Source: RGIG1995 sp045652425 (lineage in GTDB: Bacteria > Bacillota > Clostridia > Oscillospirales > CAG-272). Taken from it: 64,000 nt of DNA. Where the stretch lies: assembly GCA_045652425.1 (NCBI GenBank), contig JAZRUG010000032.1, positions 1 to 64,000 of the forward strand, given 5' to 3'. The notes below the pieces were generated by a model. The model worked only from the letters and a program-made list of their open reading frames with translations. It searched no databases and was not told the origin of the DNA. Positions 1 through 7,198 of this stretch are shown here, one piece after another (within the stretch, counting starts at the first letter, position 1; each line of letters begins with the position of its first letter). The position numbers and the translations under genes are program-made.

Positions 1-1202
1 ATAATCTGTTTACCCTGTACGGTTATGAACTGAAAAAGCTGATGCAGAAGAAACTGCTTTGGATCTCTCTCCTTGTCTGCATGGCAGCCATTGCCTTTTC
101 CATCCTGTTTCCATTACTGGGAACATATTCCGCAAATGGCGTATCCATAAGCACAAACTACGAACAACATCTGATTGATCAAGCATACCGCAAAGCACTC
201 AGTGGCAAACCTATAGACCAATCCCTGCTGGAGGAAACCATTGCCGCCTACAAGGATTTGCCGATCGAAACCAATTATGTTTTAACGGAAGAATACCAGA
301 CCTACGCCCGCCCGTACAGCGAAATCTTCAATTTGATCCGAGTATGGACCGGTATGGACAAACAAGCAATCGTACAGTGGGTTCCCAATGAAGATGTATT
401 ATATGCCGCCATGATGGGGCGGTTTGAAGAATCGGCTATTAACAATTATCTGACCGAAGCGGAGATTGCATATTGGCAGGGACAGGCCGATACTCTCACA
501 ACCCCTATTGTGTATCGGTTCCATGAAGCATACCGAATTATCTTAGAGAATTTTCTCACCGTAGGTTTCATGATGCTGCTCTTTACTGCCATTGCTCTTT
601 CGAGCAGTTTTCCAGACGAGCACACGCACCGAACAGATCAGCTTGTGCTGTGTACTGCAAACGGAAAAAGGCAGCTCTATTGGGTCAAGCTGTTCTCCGG
701 GATCACCGTGGGGTGTGTTGGTGCGTTGCTCATGACGGTACTGACCTGGGTACTGTGTCTGTGCGTATATGGTTCAGAGGGCTTTGATACTGCGATACAA
801 ATTTTTTACTCGGGCTACGCAGGCAATATCACTATAGGACAAGCCGGTCTGATTGCATACGCCTGTCTGCTGGTCACTGCGTTGTTGATCAGCATATTTG
901 TAATGTTCCTGGCCGAACTGTTTCACAGCAGTATTGCCGCAATATCCATTACTACAAGCATGATCCTTGCCGGAATGCTTGTTCAAATACCGGCAGAGTA
1001 TCGCATTTGGGGACAGATATGGGATTATCTACCTACCTGTTTTCTGGCCATGTGGAACACTTTTGATCTTCGATTGGTTTCTCTGTTTGGGACGCAGTTC
1101 ACCTCGTATCAGATCGTTCCCCTCGTCTACATTGGCGCCGCAGCGCTGCTGGCTTGGCTCGGAAGTCGTATCTATTGCCGCCGTCAGATCAGCGGAAGAT
1201 AA
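1..1202 (+). CDS. ABC-2-type transporter permease, 5' end outside the window
   Basis: Membrane subunit of an ABC exporter, substrate unknown. The first in-frame ATG is at 42, but the frame is open back to the window edge and reads NLFTLYGYELKKL before it. A segment like 'YELKKL' is typical of the extreme N-terminus of ABC-2 permeases, so the true start probably lies just upstream. Counting from the ATG at 42, one hydrophobic segment lies near residues 5-26, then a long outside loop to about 168, then about five more segments (about 171-190, 209-243, 268-293, 298-318, 358-378). The ATPase partner would lie to the left. Base composition is unlike the rest: two 60-base lines I counted (61-120 and 721-780) are 50% and 53% G+C, against 32% for 1861-1920. 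This suggests recent acquisition. The family call is fairly safe; the substrate is not known. Confidence 0.7.
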   Translation, partial: NLFTLYGYELKKLMQKKLLWISLLVCMAAIAFSILFPLLGTYSANGVSISTNYEQHLIDQAYRKALSGKPIDQSLLEETIAAYKDLPIETNYVLTEEYQTYARPYSEIFNLIRVWTGMDKQAIVQWVPNEDVLYAAMMGRFEESAINNYLTEAEIAYWQGQADTLTTPIVYRFHEAYRIILENFLTVGFMMLLFTAIALSSSFPDEHTHRTDQLVLCTANGKRQLYWVKLFSGITVGCVGALLMTVLTWVLCLCVYGSEGFDTAIQIFYSGYAGNITIGQAGLIAYACLLVTALLISIFVMFLAELFHSSIAAISITTSMILAGMLVQIPAEYRIWGQIWDYLPTCFLAMWNTFDLRLVSLFGTQFTSYQIVPLVYIGAAALLAWLGSRIYCRRQISGR

Positions 1203-1234
1203 ACGCACAACCGCATGAATAACAAAAAATATGA

Positions 1235-1264
1235 GGCTCCCACCGTTCCGGAGGGAGCCTTTGA
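1235..1264 (+). terminator. Intrinsic terminator after the permease gene
   Basis: An 8-bp stem AGGCTCCC (1235-1242) pairs with GGGAGCCT (1254-1261), followed only by a short T run. It lies 33 bases after the permease stop codon. The T tract is weak, so efficiency is uncertain. Confidence 0.6.
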
Positions 1265-1496
1265 TCGTATCAACTTTTCTCGAAGTATTGAAAATCACTG
1301 TAATATCTGATATAATGTAAATAATCTAAAGGATTTTGCCGCTGTTACAATCGCATCTTTGGCAACAGTATGACAACAAAAAATCAGATAGCCCCTGCTG
1401 TCTGAATAATGGAAATAATCCCAAGACCTTGAACTAAATCCCATAAGCAAATCTGTTTAAGATTTATTTTTCAGGAGCGAGTGGGAATAATATTAA

Positions 1497-1618
1497 AAAG
1501 ACTAAAAACTCGCAGTTTTTGAGGTCTTTAAAGCCTTGTGATAATTTTTTGCAACAATTTCGGATTGTTTACAATGGTGGCAGGGGGTACTAAACCCCTT
1601 CTGCCGCCGTTTTATTGT
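1497..1618 (+). other. Cluster of three hairpins, possible structured RNA
   Basis: Three hairpins follow each other. First: AAAGAC (1497-1502) with GTCTTT (1524-1529), enclosing AAAAACT-CGC-AGTTTTT (1504-1520). Second: AACAAT-TTCGG-ATTGTT (1553-1569), with a TTCGG loop. Third: the long terminator-like hairpin 1571-1618. Three compact hairpins in a row, the last terminator-like, is what a short independent RNA or a leader would look like. No promoter with good boxes was found directly upstream, and no known RNA family was recognised. Confidence 0.35.
1571..1618. terminator. Long terminator-like hairpin
   Basis: GGTGGCAG (1576-1583) pairs with CTGCCGCC (1601-1608) with one G-T pair, and GGGG (1584-1587) with CCCC (1595-1598). 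ACAAT (1571-1575) can also pair with ATTGT (1614-1618) around a TTTT run. The stem is much stronger than the other terminators here and could work in either direction. Confidence 0.6.
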
Positions 1619-1790
1619 TGATAAAAAATTTCACCTTTATAATTAACTCTATTGTACTAATTAATAATTTAAAACTGTACACAAGGGGATTTTTATTATT
1701 AATTGCTGATTAAAAACTTTGGTTTACTATTTGCTATTTCTTAACTGAAAAGATATTAAAATTAAAAAAATAATCTTTTGGGAGGAGTCT

Positions 1791-2858
1791 GTGAAAAGAT
1801 TTTCCATTAACATTAAAGATATAATAATTACAGTTACTTTGCTATGCGCGGCGTTTAGTATCAGTCTTTTATTTCAGTACGTATTTGAAGTGCAGGAACA
1901 CATTACCACAATTTTTGTTTTTGCCGTTTTTTTAATATCGTTACTTACTAAACGATATGTCTACGGCATTATTTCTGCTTTTGTGGGAACAATCGCAGTA
2001 AATTATGCATTTACATTTCCCTATTTTGTGCTTAATTTTACAATTCCCGTAAATTTTATATCAGGGATTATTATGATTGCTATTGCTATTCTGACAAGCA
2101 CACTTACCACAAAGATTAAACAACATGAAGCTATGAAAGCGGAAAGCGAAAAAGAACGTATGCGCGCTAATCTTTTGAGAGCGGTTTCTCATGACCTCAG
2201 AACACCCCTTACAACTATTTACGGTTCAAGCACAACGCTTATCGAAAATAGTGGAATTATGACAGAAGTACAGAAGGAAAAAATAGTAAGTGGTATAAAA
2301 GAAGATGCTGAGTGGCTTATTCGTATGGTTGAGAATCTGCTTTCAGTTACTCGTATTGATAGTGGACAAGTAAAAATAATTAAAACTCCCACCGTCCTCG
2401 AGGAACTTATTGATTCGGTAATGTTAAAATTCAAAAAACGTTATCCATCACAAAAGGTTCAAATTGAGATGCCAGATGAAGTGATAATTATTCCTATGGA
2501 TGCTATTCTGATAGAGCAGGTTATCGTTAACATTCTTGAAAATGCGGTTCAACACGCCGAAGGGATGACATACTTGAAGTTTCGTGTATTTACGCATGAA
2601 AAAAGTGCTGTGTTTGAGATTGAGGATAATGGAAAAGGTATCAACCCAAAATATTTTGAAACACTGTTCAACGGATACTATACTTCGGAAGATGATATTG
2701 CCGACAGTCAAAAGAAAAATGCAGGAATTGGTCTATCAGTATGTGCGTCTATTATTAAAGCTCACGGCGGAAACATAAAAGCCGAAAATCTAAAAACCGG
2801 AGGTGCGGTATTCCGTTTTGATTTAGATACGGAAGAAATAAACAATGATACAGAATAA
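1791..2858 (+). CDS. kdpD: KdpD-like sensor histidine kinase lacking the KdpD and USP input domains
   Basis: Membrane histidine kinase of the KdpD group, expected to phosphorylate the response regulator encoded just downstream. The start is GTG at 1791, preceded by GGAGGAG at 1781-1787. At 355 residues it is far shorter than a full KdpD (about 900): the cytoplasmic N-terminal KdpD and universal-stress-protein domains are absent. Four membrane segments (about 10-32, 37-53, 56-79, 88-108) match the KdpD membrane domain. The HisKA motif SHDLRTPL carries the phosphorylated His134, the N box reads NILENAVQHA near residue 248, and the ATP-binding G boxes DNGKGI and GIGLSV follow. No kdpFABC potassium ATPase is in the window; the neighbours are two cation-linked transporters. 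The input signal is therefore open. Confidence 0.85.
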   Translation: MKRFSINIKDIIITVTLLCAAFSISLLFQYVFEVQEHITTIFVFAVFLISLLTKRYVYGIISAFVGTIAVNYAFTFPYFVLNFTIPVNFISGIIMIAIAILTSTLTTKIKQHEAMKAESEKERMRANLLRAVSHDLRTPLTTIYGSSTTLIENSGIMTEVQKEKIVSGIKEDAEWLIRMVENLLSVTRIDSGQVKIIKTPTVLEELIDSVMLKFKKRYPSQKVQIEMPDEVIIIPMDAILIEQVIVNILENAVQHAEGMTYLKFRVFTHEKSAVFEIEDNGKGINPKYFETLFNGYYTSEDDIADSQKKNAGIGLSVCASIIKAHGGNIKAENLKTGGAVFRFDLDTEEINNDTE

Positions 2859-3549
2859 ATATAAAATTCTTCTTGTTGAGGACGAGGCAAATATCCGCAA
2901 CCTCGTTGCAACGATGCTTGATACAGCGGGTTATCAAACTATCCTTGCGGATTCTTGCTCAAATGCGAAACTTTTATTTACTTCATATATGCCGGACCTT
3001 ATTATTTTAGACCTTGGTCTTCCTGATATGGATGGCATTAATTTGCTTGATTTTGTACGTAAAGATTCGTTGACACCCATTATTGTTTTATCCGCCCGCA
3101 CAAATGAAACCGATAAGATTGAAGCATTAGATATGGGTGCAAACGACTATATCACCAAACCCTTTGGGGCGGGCGAATTACTTGCCAGAGTGAGAGCCGT
3201 TTTGCGTAACAATCGCTTTAGTGCTGAAGAGGGACGATTACCCGGCGGCAGATTCACCGTTAAAAATTTAGAAATCAATTACGATGCGAGGCAAGTTTTT
3301 ATAAAAGGAGAGGAAATAAACCTTACACAAACCGAATATAACATTGTCGCGTTGCTTTCTGAAAATTGCGGTAAAATGATGACTTACGCTGCTATCATTA
3401 AGGCAATTTGGGGTGGGTATGCACAGGAAGGCAGCATAAAGAAATTGCAGGTGAATATGGCAAATATACGAAAGAAATTCGGTGATAAGCCCGGCGAACA
3501 AAACTATATAGCAAATGAGCTCGGCGTTGGTTATCGCTTAAACACGTAA
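2845..3549 (+). CDS. kdpE: KdpE-like response regulator, OmpR/PhoB class
   Basis: DNA-binding response regulator, 234 residues. The receiver domain covers about 1-120, with the acidic pair in VEDE near the start, phospho-acceptor Asp56 in LIILDLGLP and the conserved Lys in TKPF. A winged-helix DNA-binding domain of the OmpR type fills about 130-232. The ATG lies inside the end of the kinase gene (14-base overlap), so the two are translationally coupled and form one pair. A strong terminator follows directly, so the two transporters downstream are separate transcripts and could be its targets in trans. I saw no obvious repeated operator in front of them. Confidence 0.88.
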   Translation: MIQNKYKILLVEDEANIRNLVATMLDTAGYQTILADSCSNAKLLFTSYMPDLIILDLGLPDMDGINLLDFVRKDSLTPIIVLSARTNETDKIEALDMGANDYITKPFGAGELLARVRAVLRNNRFSAEEGRLPGGRFTVKNLEINYDARQVFIKGEEINLTQTEYNIVALLSENCGKMMTYAAIIKAIWGGYAQEGSIKKLQVNMANIRKKFGDKPGEQNYIANELGVGYRLNT

Positions 3550-3552
3550 TAC

Positions 3553-3592
3553 AAACAGCATTGAAGTAATTAACACTTCAATGCTGTTTATT
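3553..3592 (+). terminator. Terminator after kdpE
   Basis: A perfect 15-bp stem AAACAGCATTGAAGT (3553-3567) pairs with ACTTCAATGCTGTTT (3575-3589), followed by ATTATTT. It ends the kdpDE transcript. Confidence 0.8.
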
Positions 3593-3689
3593 ATTTACTG
3601 CATCTTAACCGAAAAAGTGTTACAGTTGAAAAGTTGGTGTTTCAAGAAAGAACAACATAAAAAAAATAAACAAAAAGGAGAATTTTTTT

Positions 3690-4964
3690 ATGATGTATGG
3701 TGCGATAGCGGTTTTTTCAATCGCATATATTTTAATGCTTATTTTTAGCAAATACAGACCATATATAGCACTTGGTTCAGCGCTGATTTTTATCGTTACA
3801 GGCATGTTGCCGCTTAATAATGTCATTGGTGCTATTGATTTTAATGTTTTGCTTATGATTGTCGGTACTATGGGTATAGTATCTTTGTTTATTGAAAGCA
3901 AAATGCCGGAGTTGCTTGCGGATTTAATAATGGAGAAAACCCCAAACATTAAATGGGCGGCAGTAGCAATGGCGCTTTTTGCAGGTGTTATATCTGCATT
4001 TGTGGATAACGTAGCAACTGTGCTTATGGTAGCTCCCGTAGCACTTGAAATTTGCAAGAAACTCAAAACTAACCCCGTTCCGTTTATAATAGCTATTGCA
4101 GTTTCGTCTAATTTACAAGGTGCCGCAACCTTGGTTGGTGATACCACTGCAATTATGCTCGGTTCTGCACTTGATATGAGCTTTATGGATTTCTTTTGGT
4201 ACAAGGGACGTCCCGGTATGTTCTTTGCCGTAGAGTTGGGGGCACTTCTTTCTGCAATAATATTGGCATTTATATTTAGAAAAGAGAAAGCCCTTATCCC
4301 CAAAAATCAAGAACTCACGAAGATCAATGATTATGTTCCGTCTATTTTATTGCTTGGTACCATTTTGTTATTGATTTTCGCGTCGTTTATACCTAATAAA
4401 CCGGATATCACAAACGGACTTATTTGTTGCGGACTTCTTTTAATTGGTCTTGTTTATAACATTGTAAAAAAGAAAAAGGTATCTGCAATTATTTCCCCTC
4501 TGAAAGAGATAGATTTTGAAACAATAGGTCTCTTGCTTGGTTTGTTTTTAATGATAGGCGGTATTTCCGAGCAAGGCGTAATTGATGTTGCTGCAAACCT
4601 TCTTGCTAAGGCGGGCGGTGGTAACGTATTTATCCTTTACACAGTTATTGTTTGGGCATCTGTTTTGATCTCTGCTTTTATTGATAATATTCCATATGTT
4701 GCAACTATGATTCCTGTAATCGCAGGTCTTGCAACAACACTTGGAGTTGATCCTACAGTTCTATATTTTGGTCTTCTTTCGGGAGCAACACTCGGCGGAA
4801 ATTGCACACCAATCGGTGCTTCGGCTAATATAACAGGTATCGGTATTCTTCGTAAAGAAGGTTATGTTGTAAAAAACTCTGATTTCTTTAAGATAGGCAT
4901 ACCGTTTACAATGGCGGCTGTAATACCGGCATATATTTATCTGTGGATTATGTATGGTGTTTAA
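3690..4964 (+). CDS. ArsB/NhaD-type (ion transporter superfamily) membrane permease
   Basis: Integral membrane transporter of 424 residues, about eleven hydrophobic segments, of the ion-transporter superfamily that includes ArsB, NhaD and SLC13 carriers. The family's two inverted repeats are visible through matching Asp-Asn motifs, FVDNVATVLMVAP near residue 108 and FIDNIPYVATMIP near residue 330, each followed by a polar glycine-rich stretch (GDTTA and GGNCTPIGA). The start ATG has AAAAAGGAG 10 bases upstream. There are no ars regulator or reductase genes nearby, so arsenite export is unlikely. A Na+/H+ antiport or dicarboxylate role fits equally well. Its place between a Kdp-type sensor and a sodium symporter points to ion balance, by inference. 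Confidence 0.78.
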   Translation: MMYGAIAVFSIAYILMLIFSKYRPYIALGSALIFIVTGMLPLNNVIGAIDFNVLLMIVGTMGIVSLFIESKMPELLADLIMEKTPNIKWAAVAMALFAGVISAFVDNVATVLMVAPVALEICKKLKTNPVPFIIAIAVSSNLQGAATLVGDTTAIMLGSALDMSFMDFFWYKGRPGMFFAVELGALLSAIILAFIFRKEKALIPKNQELTKINDYVPSILLLGTILLLIFASFIPNKPDITNGLICCGLLLIGLVYNIVKKKKVSAIISPLKEIDFETIGLLLGLFLMIGGISEQGVIDVAANLLAKAGGGNVFILYTVIVWASVLISAFIDNIPYVATMIPVIAGLATTLGVDPTVLYFGLLSGATLGGNCTPIGASANITGIGILRKEGYVVKNSDFFKIGIPFTMAAVIPAYIYLWIMYGV

Positions 4965-5009
4965 GGATATGTATACATACGAATTATAAAAAGTATAGTA
5001 AGAAATTTA

Positions 5010-5052
5010 ATGGACCCTATCATGCTTAGTGTGAAAGGGTCCATATTTTTTG
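5010..5052 (+). terminator. Terminator after the ion transporter
   Basis: ATGGACCCT (5010-5018) pairs with AGGGTCCAT (5036-5044), followed by ATTTTTTG. The loop is long (17 bases). Confidence 0.8.
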
Positions 5053-5102
5053 TTTTGCTCATTATGTCGGTGTGTTTTCAAAATAAAAAATAAAACATTC
5101 TA

Positions 5103-5131
5103 TTGAAAATCAAATCTAAATAAAGTATAAT
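5103..5131 (+). promoter_or_regulatory. Sigma-A promoter of the sodium symporter gene
   Basis: TTGAAA (5103-5108), a 17-base spacer and TATAAT (5126-5131). The gene starts 60 bases downstream. Confidence 0.65.
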
Positions 5132-5191
5132 AATTCTACAAACCTAAAATCTAAAAACAATTTTACATAAAAGAACGCAAAGGGAGCAAAA

Positions 5192-6592
5192 ATGTTAGAA
5201 AATATTATAAACGGCATCAATGATGCGCTTTACAGCTATATTCTCATAATTGTATTGGTGTTGGGCGGTTTATACTTTACGGTCAGAACAAAATGTGTTC
5301 AGTTCAGGCTTCTAAAAGAACAGTTTAGAGCCGTAACCGAGAAGCCACAGGATTGCAAGGGCGTTTCGTCCTTTCAAGCACTTATGGTTTCTACAGCTTC
5401 GCGTGTAGGAACAGGAAATATTGTCGGCGTTTCTACTGCACTGTGCCTCGGTGGTTTTGGCTCTGTGTTCTGGATGTGGATAATTGCTATTATTGGTTCG
5501 GCATCCGCTTTTGCAGAAAGTACTTTAGCCCAAATATACAAGCGTAAAGGTCCTGACGGTAGTTATGGCGGACCGGCTTACTATATTGAGGCTGCCCTCA
5601 AAAATCGCTCTCTCGCAATTGTTTTCTCTGTGTTTCTTGTGCTCACCTACGGCGTTGGTTTCAACATGCTTGCATCTTATAATCTGCAATCAACATTCTC
5701 TTCCTATAAATTCTATAATCCCGTTGTTTCTCCGTGGGTAATTGGTATTATTCTTGCAGCCACTGTGGCATTCTGCCTTTTCGGAGGCGGTAAGAGGATT
5801 ATAGCCGCAACAACGTTTATCGTTCCGTTTATGGGTATTGCTTACATTGGAGTCGCACTTGTTATCACACTTTTAAATATTACTGCACTCCCCGGTATTT
5901 TTAAGGAAATATTCTCTAACGCATTTGATTTAAATGCAATTTTTGGTGGTTTTTCCGGTTCTTGTGTTATGTATGGAATTAAACGCGGTCTTTTCAGTAA
6001 TGAAGCGGGTGTCGGCTCTGCGCCAAACGCTTCTGCTTCAGCCGATGTTGCTCACCCTGTTAAACAAGGCCTTGTTCAAGTTCTCTCCGTATTTATCGAC
6101 ACCCTCCTCGTTTGTTACGCAACAGCGTTTATGTGTATGGCTTCGGGAGTTACTCCAACCGCAGAGCTTTCAGGTGCGCCGTACGTTCAAGCTGCAATAA
6201 AATCTGTTCTCGGTGATTTTGGTCCTATCTTTATTACAGTAGCAATGATACTCTTTGCATTTACCACTTTACTCGGAAACCTTTTCTATGTTGACAAAGC
6301 TTTTCGTCATATTTTAGGTAAACCCCCAAGCAAAGTATTCTATACCGTTTATTATATAGTAGCTTCACTTGTCATTCTTTTCGGAGCCGTGCTCAGCGCC
6401 GATCTTCTTTGGGGTGTTGCAGATATCCTTATGGGTGGTATGACTATCATCAATATTCCTGTTGTACTTTATCTTTGCAAATACGTCATTAGAGCGCTTG
6501 ATGACTATAATAGGCAACGCAACGAGCGTAAAGAACCTGTATTTAAAGCGAAAAACATTGGTCTTCCTCACGAGACTGATTATTGGAATTGA
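5192..6592 (+). CDS. Sodium:alanine/glycine symporter, AGCS family
   Basis: Secondary transporter that takes up alanine, glycine or a related small amino acid with Na+. The 466-residue length and about eleven membrane segments match the AGCS (AlsT/DagA) family. Family motifs include SRVGTGNIVGVSTAL near residue 70 and the FSNEAGVGSAPNASA stretch near residue 270. The start ATG follows AAAGGGAGC. It has its own promoter and terminators, so it is a single-gene unit. Being Na+-coupled it complements the ion transporter upstream. Which amino acid it carries cannot be read from the sequence. Confidence 0.9.
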   Translation: MLENIINGINDALYSYILIIVLVLGGLYFTVRTKCVQFRLLKEQFRAVTEKPQDCKGVSSFQALMVSTASRVGTGNIVGVSTALCLGGFGSVFWMWIIAIIGSASAFAESTLAQIYKRKGPDGSYGGPAYYIEAALKNRSLAIVFSVFLVLTYGVGFNMLASYNLQSTFSSYKFYNPVVSPWVIGIILAATVAFCLFGGGKRIIAATTFIVPFMGIAYIGVALVITLLNITALPGIFKEIFSNAFDLNAIFGGFSGSCVMYGIKRGLFSNEAGVGSAPNASASADVAHPVKQGLVQVLSVFIDTLLVCYATAFMCMASGVTPTAELSGAPYVQAAIKSVLGDFGPIFITVAMILFAFTTLLGNLFYVDKAFRHILGKPPSKVFYTVYYIVASLVILFGAVLSADLLWGVADILMGGMTIINIPVVLYLCKYVIRALDDYNRQRNERKEPVFKAKNIGLPHETDYWN

Positions 6593-6607
6593 TAAATCAA
6601 GATACAT

Positions 6608-6637
6608 AAATGCTCTGCTGTAAATTGCAGAGCATTT
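6608..6637. terminator. Terminator hairpin after the symporter gene
   Basis: AAATGCTCTGC (6608-6618) pairs with GCAGAGCATTT (6627-6637), an 11-bp perfect stem followed by GTTATT. It faces the end of the small leftward gene at 6691-6843 and may stop transcription from both sides. Confidence 0.7.
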
Positions 6638-6653
6638 GTTATTAAGATTGATA

Positions 6654-6688
6654 ACAGGTGTGTGAGCAATGCCCACACACCTGTTTTT
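6654..6688 (+). terminator. Second terminator hairpin after the symporter gene
   Basis: ACAGGTGTGTG (6654-6664) pairs with CACACACCTGT (6674-6684), followed by TTTTT. Two strong hairpins in tandem separate the rightward symporter from the leftward small gene. Confidence 0.75.
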
Positions 6689-6690
6689 CA

Positions 6691-6843
6691 TTATAAATCA
6701 TCTGCATCTTGTATGGGCTGCTCAAACTTATCAACAGCTATACCTGTCCAGCTTCCATTAGGGTCAAACTTAAAGCTTTCTGGATCTGCATATCCCATAA
6801 TCACTTCATCAGATAACTTTTTCTTTTTTTCTTTCTTTTCCAT
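6691..6843 (-). CDS. Small 50-residue protein with an acidic QDADDL tail
   Basis: Not assigned to a family. The ATG is at 6843 (leftward), with GAGGTG eight bases upstream, and the frame stays open for 50 codons to a TAA. The protein is bipolar: a lysine/glutamate N-terminus (MEKKEKKKK), a middle with FKFDPNGSWTG, and an acidic C-terminus ending PIQDADDL. It has no cysteine, no signal peptide and no membrane segment. A good ribosome-binding site, a clean end before two terminators, and non-random composition argue that it is real. It is divergent from the XRE repressor gene, and the operator at 6906-6923 also carries a TTGACA on this strand, so the two may be co-regulated. Function unknown. 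Confidence 0.6.
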   Translation of the reverse strand: MEKKEKKKKLSDEVIMGYADPESFKFDPNGSWTGIAVDKFEQPIQDADDL

Positions 6844-6905
6844 TAATAATTCACCTCAATATAAGTGTTTCATCAAAAATTGTTTTTATACAATAAACCC
6901 AAACA

Positions 6906-6923
6906 TGTCAAATATACTTGACA
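6906..6923. promoter_or_regulatory. Palindromic operator O1 of the XRE repressor
   Basis: TGTCAAATATACTTGACA is an 18-bp palindrome with one mismatched pair. Its right half is the -35 box of the rightward repressor promoter. Read on the other strand its left half gives TTGACA, with TATAAA 15 bases further, a possible weak promoter for the small leftward gene. Confidence 0.75.
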
Positions 6924-6946
6924 TTTCTTTTGAGGTGTGATATATT
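6918..6946 (+). promoter_or_regulatory. Sigma-A promoter of the XRE repressor gene
   Basis: TTGACA (6918-6923), a 17-base spacer and TATATT (6941-6946). It is flanked by two copies of the same palindrome. Confidence 0.8.
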
Positions 6947-6951
6947 AGAAG

Positions 6952-6969
6952 TGTCAAATATATTTGACA
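6952..6969. promoter_or_regulatory. Palindromic operator O2 of the XRE repressor
   Basis: TGTCAAATATATTTGACA is a perfect 18-bp palindrome, differing from O1 at one base. It covers the expected transcription start. The two centres are 46 bases apart. A repressor bound here would block its own transcription. Confidence 0.78.
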
Positions 6970-6977
6970 TAGAGAGG

Positions 6978-7184
6978 GTGAGTGATATAAACGACAAGTT
7001 AAAGCAAGCCAGACTTGATAAAGGTTTATCACAGGCAGAGCTTGCAAAAATTATTGGGGTTTCTCGTCAGACGATTAATATGATTGAAAATGGAGATTAC
7101 AACCCCACAATAGCTCTTTGTATTAAGATATGCAAAACGCTTGACAAAACGTTAGACGGACTGTTTTGGAACCAAACCAATTAG
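6978..7184 (+). CDS. Small XRE-family transcriptional repressor
   Basis: A 68-residue DNA-binding protein made almost entirely of one helix-turn-helix domain (LSQAELAKIIGVSRQTINMIENGDYNPT). It belongs to the group of tiny XRE regulators that sit in front of a membrane-protein gene. The start is ambiguous: GTG at 6978 touches its own purine-rich AGAGAGG, whereas the best-spaced Shine-Dalgarno (GAGGGTGA) would favour the ATA codon at 6987. No in-frame ATG exists downstream of the promoter, and the ATG-type starts further left fall upstream of the transcription start. The two palindromes around its promoter suggest autorepression. The next gene starts 15 bases after the stop codon, so they form an operon. 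Confidence 0.85.
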   Translation: MSDINDKLKQARLDKGLSQAELAKIIGVSRQTINMIENGDYNPTIALCIKICKTLDKTLDGLFWNQTN

Positions 7185-7198
7185 AAAAGGAGAATTTT

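Larger units (their letters stand above)
1203..1790. other. Gene-free spacer of about 590 bases
   Basis: No convincing reading frame is present on either strand. The stretch holds the permease terminator at its left end, a cluster of three hairpins at 1497-1618, and an A+T-rich leader running into the GTG start of the kinase gene at 1791. Base composition drops from the G+C-rich permease to the A+T-rich average inside this spacer, so the edge of a transferred segment may lie here. I see no tRNA gene, direct repeat pair or integrase remnant that would define an attachment site. Confidence 0.6.

Noticed and set aside
3620..4303. A 227-codon leftward frame opposite the ion transporter
   Set aside because: Its composition is that of an antisense shadow of a membrane protein, and the rightward gene has clear family motifs and a ribosome-binding site.
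3690..4964. Arsenite efflux pump ArsB
   Set aside because: Same superfamily, but no arsR, arsC or arsA lies nearby and the motifs are general to the ion-transporter group.
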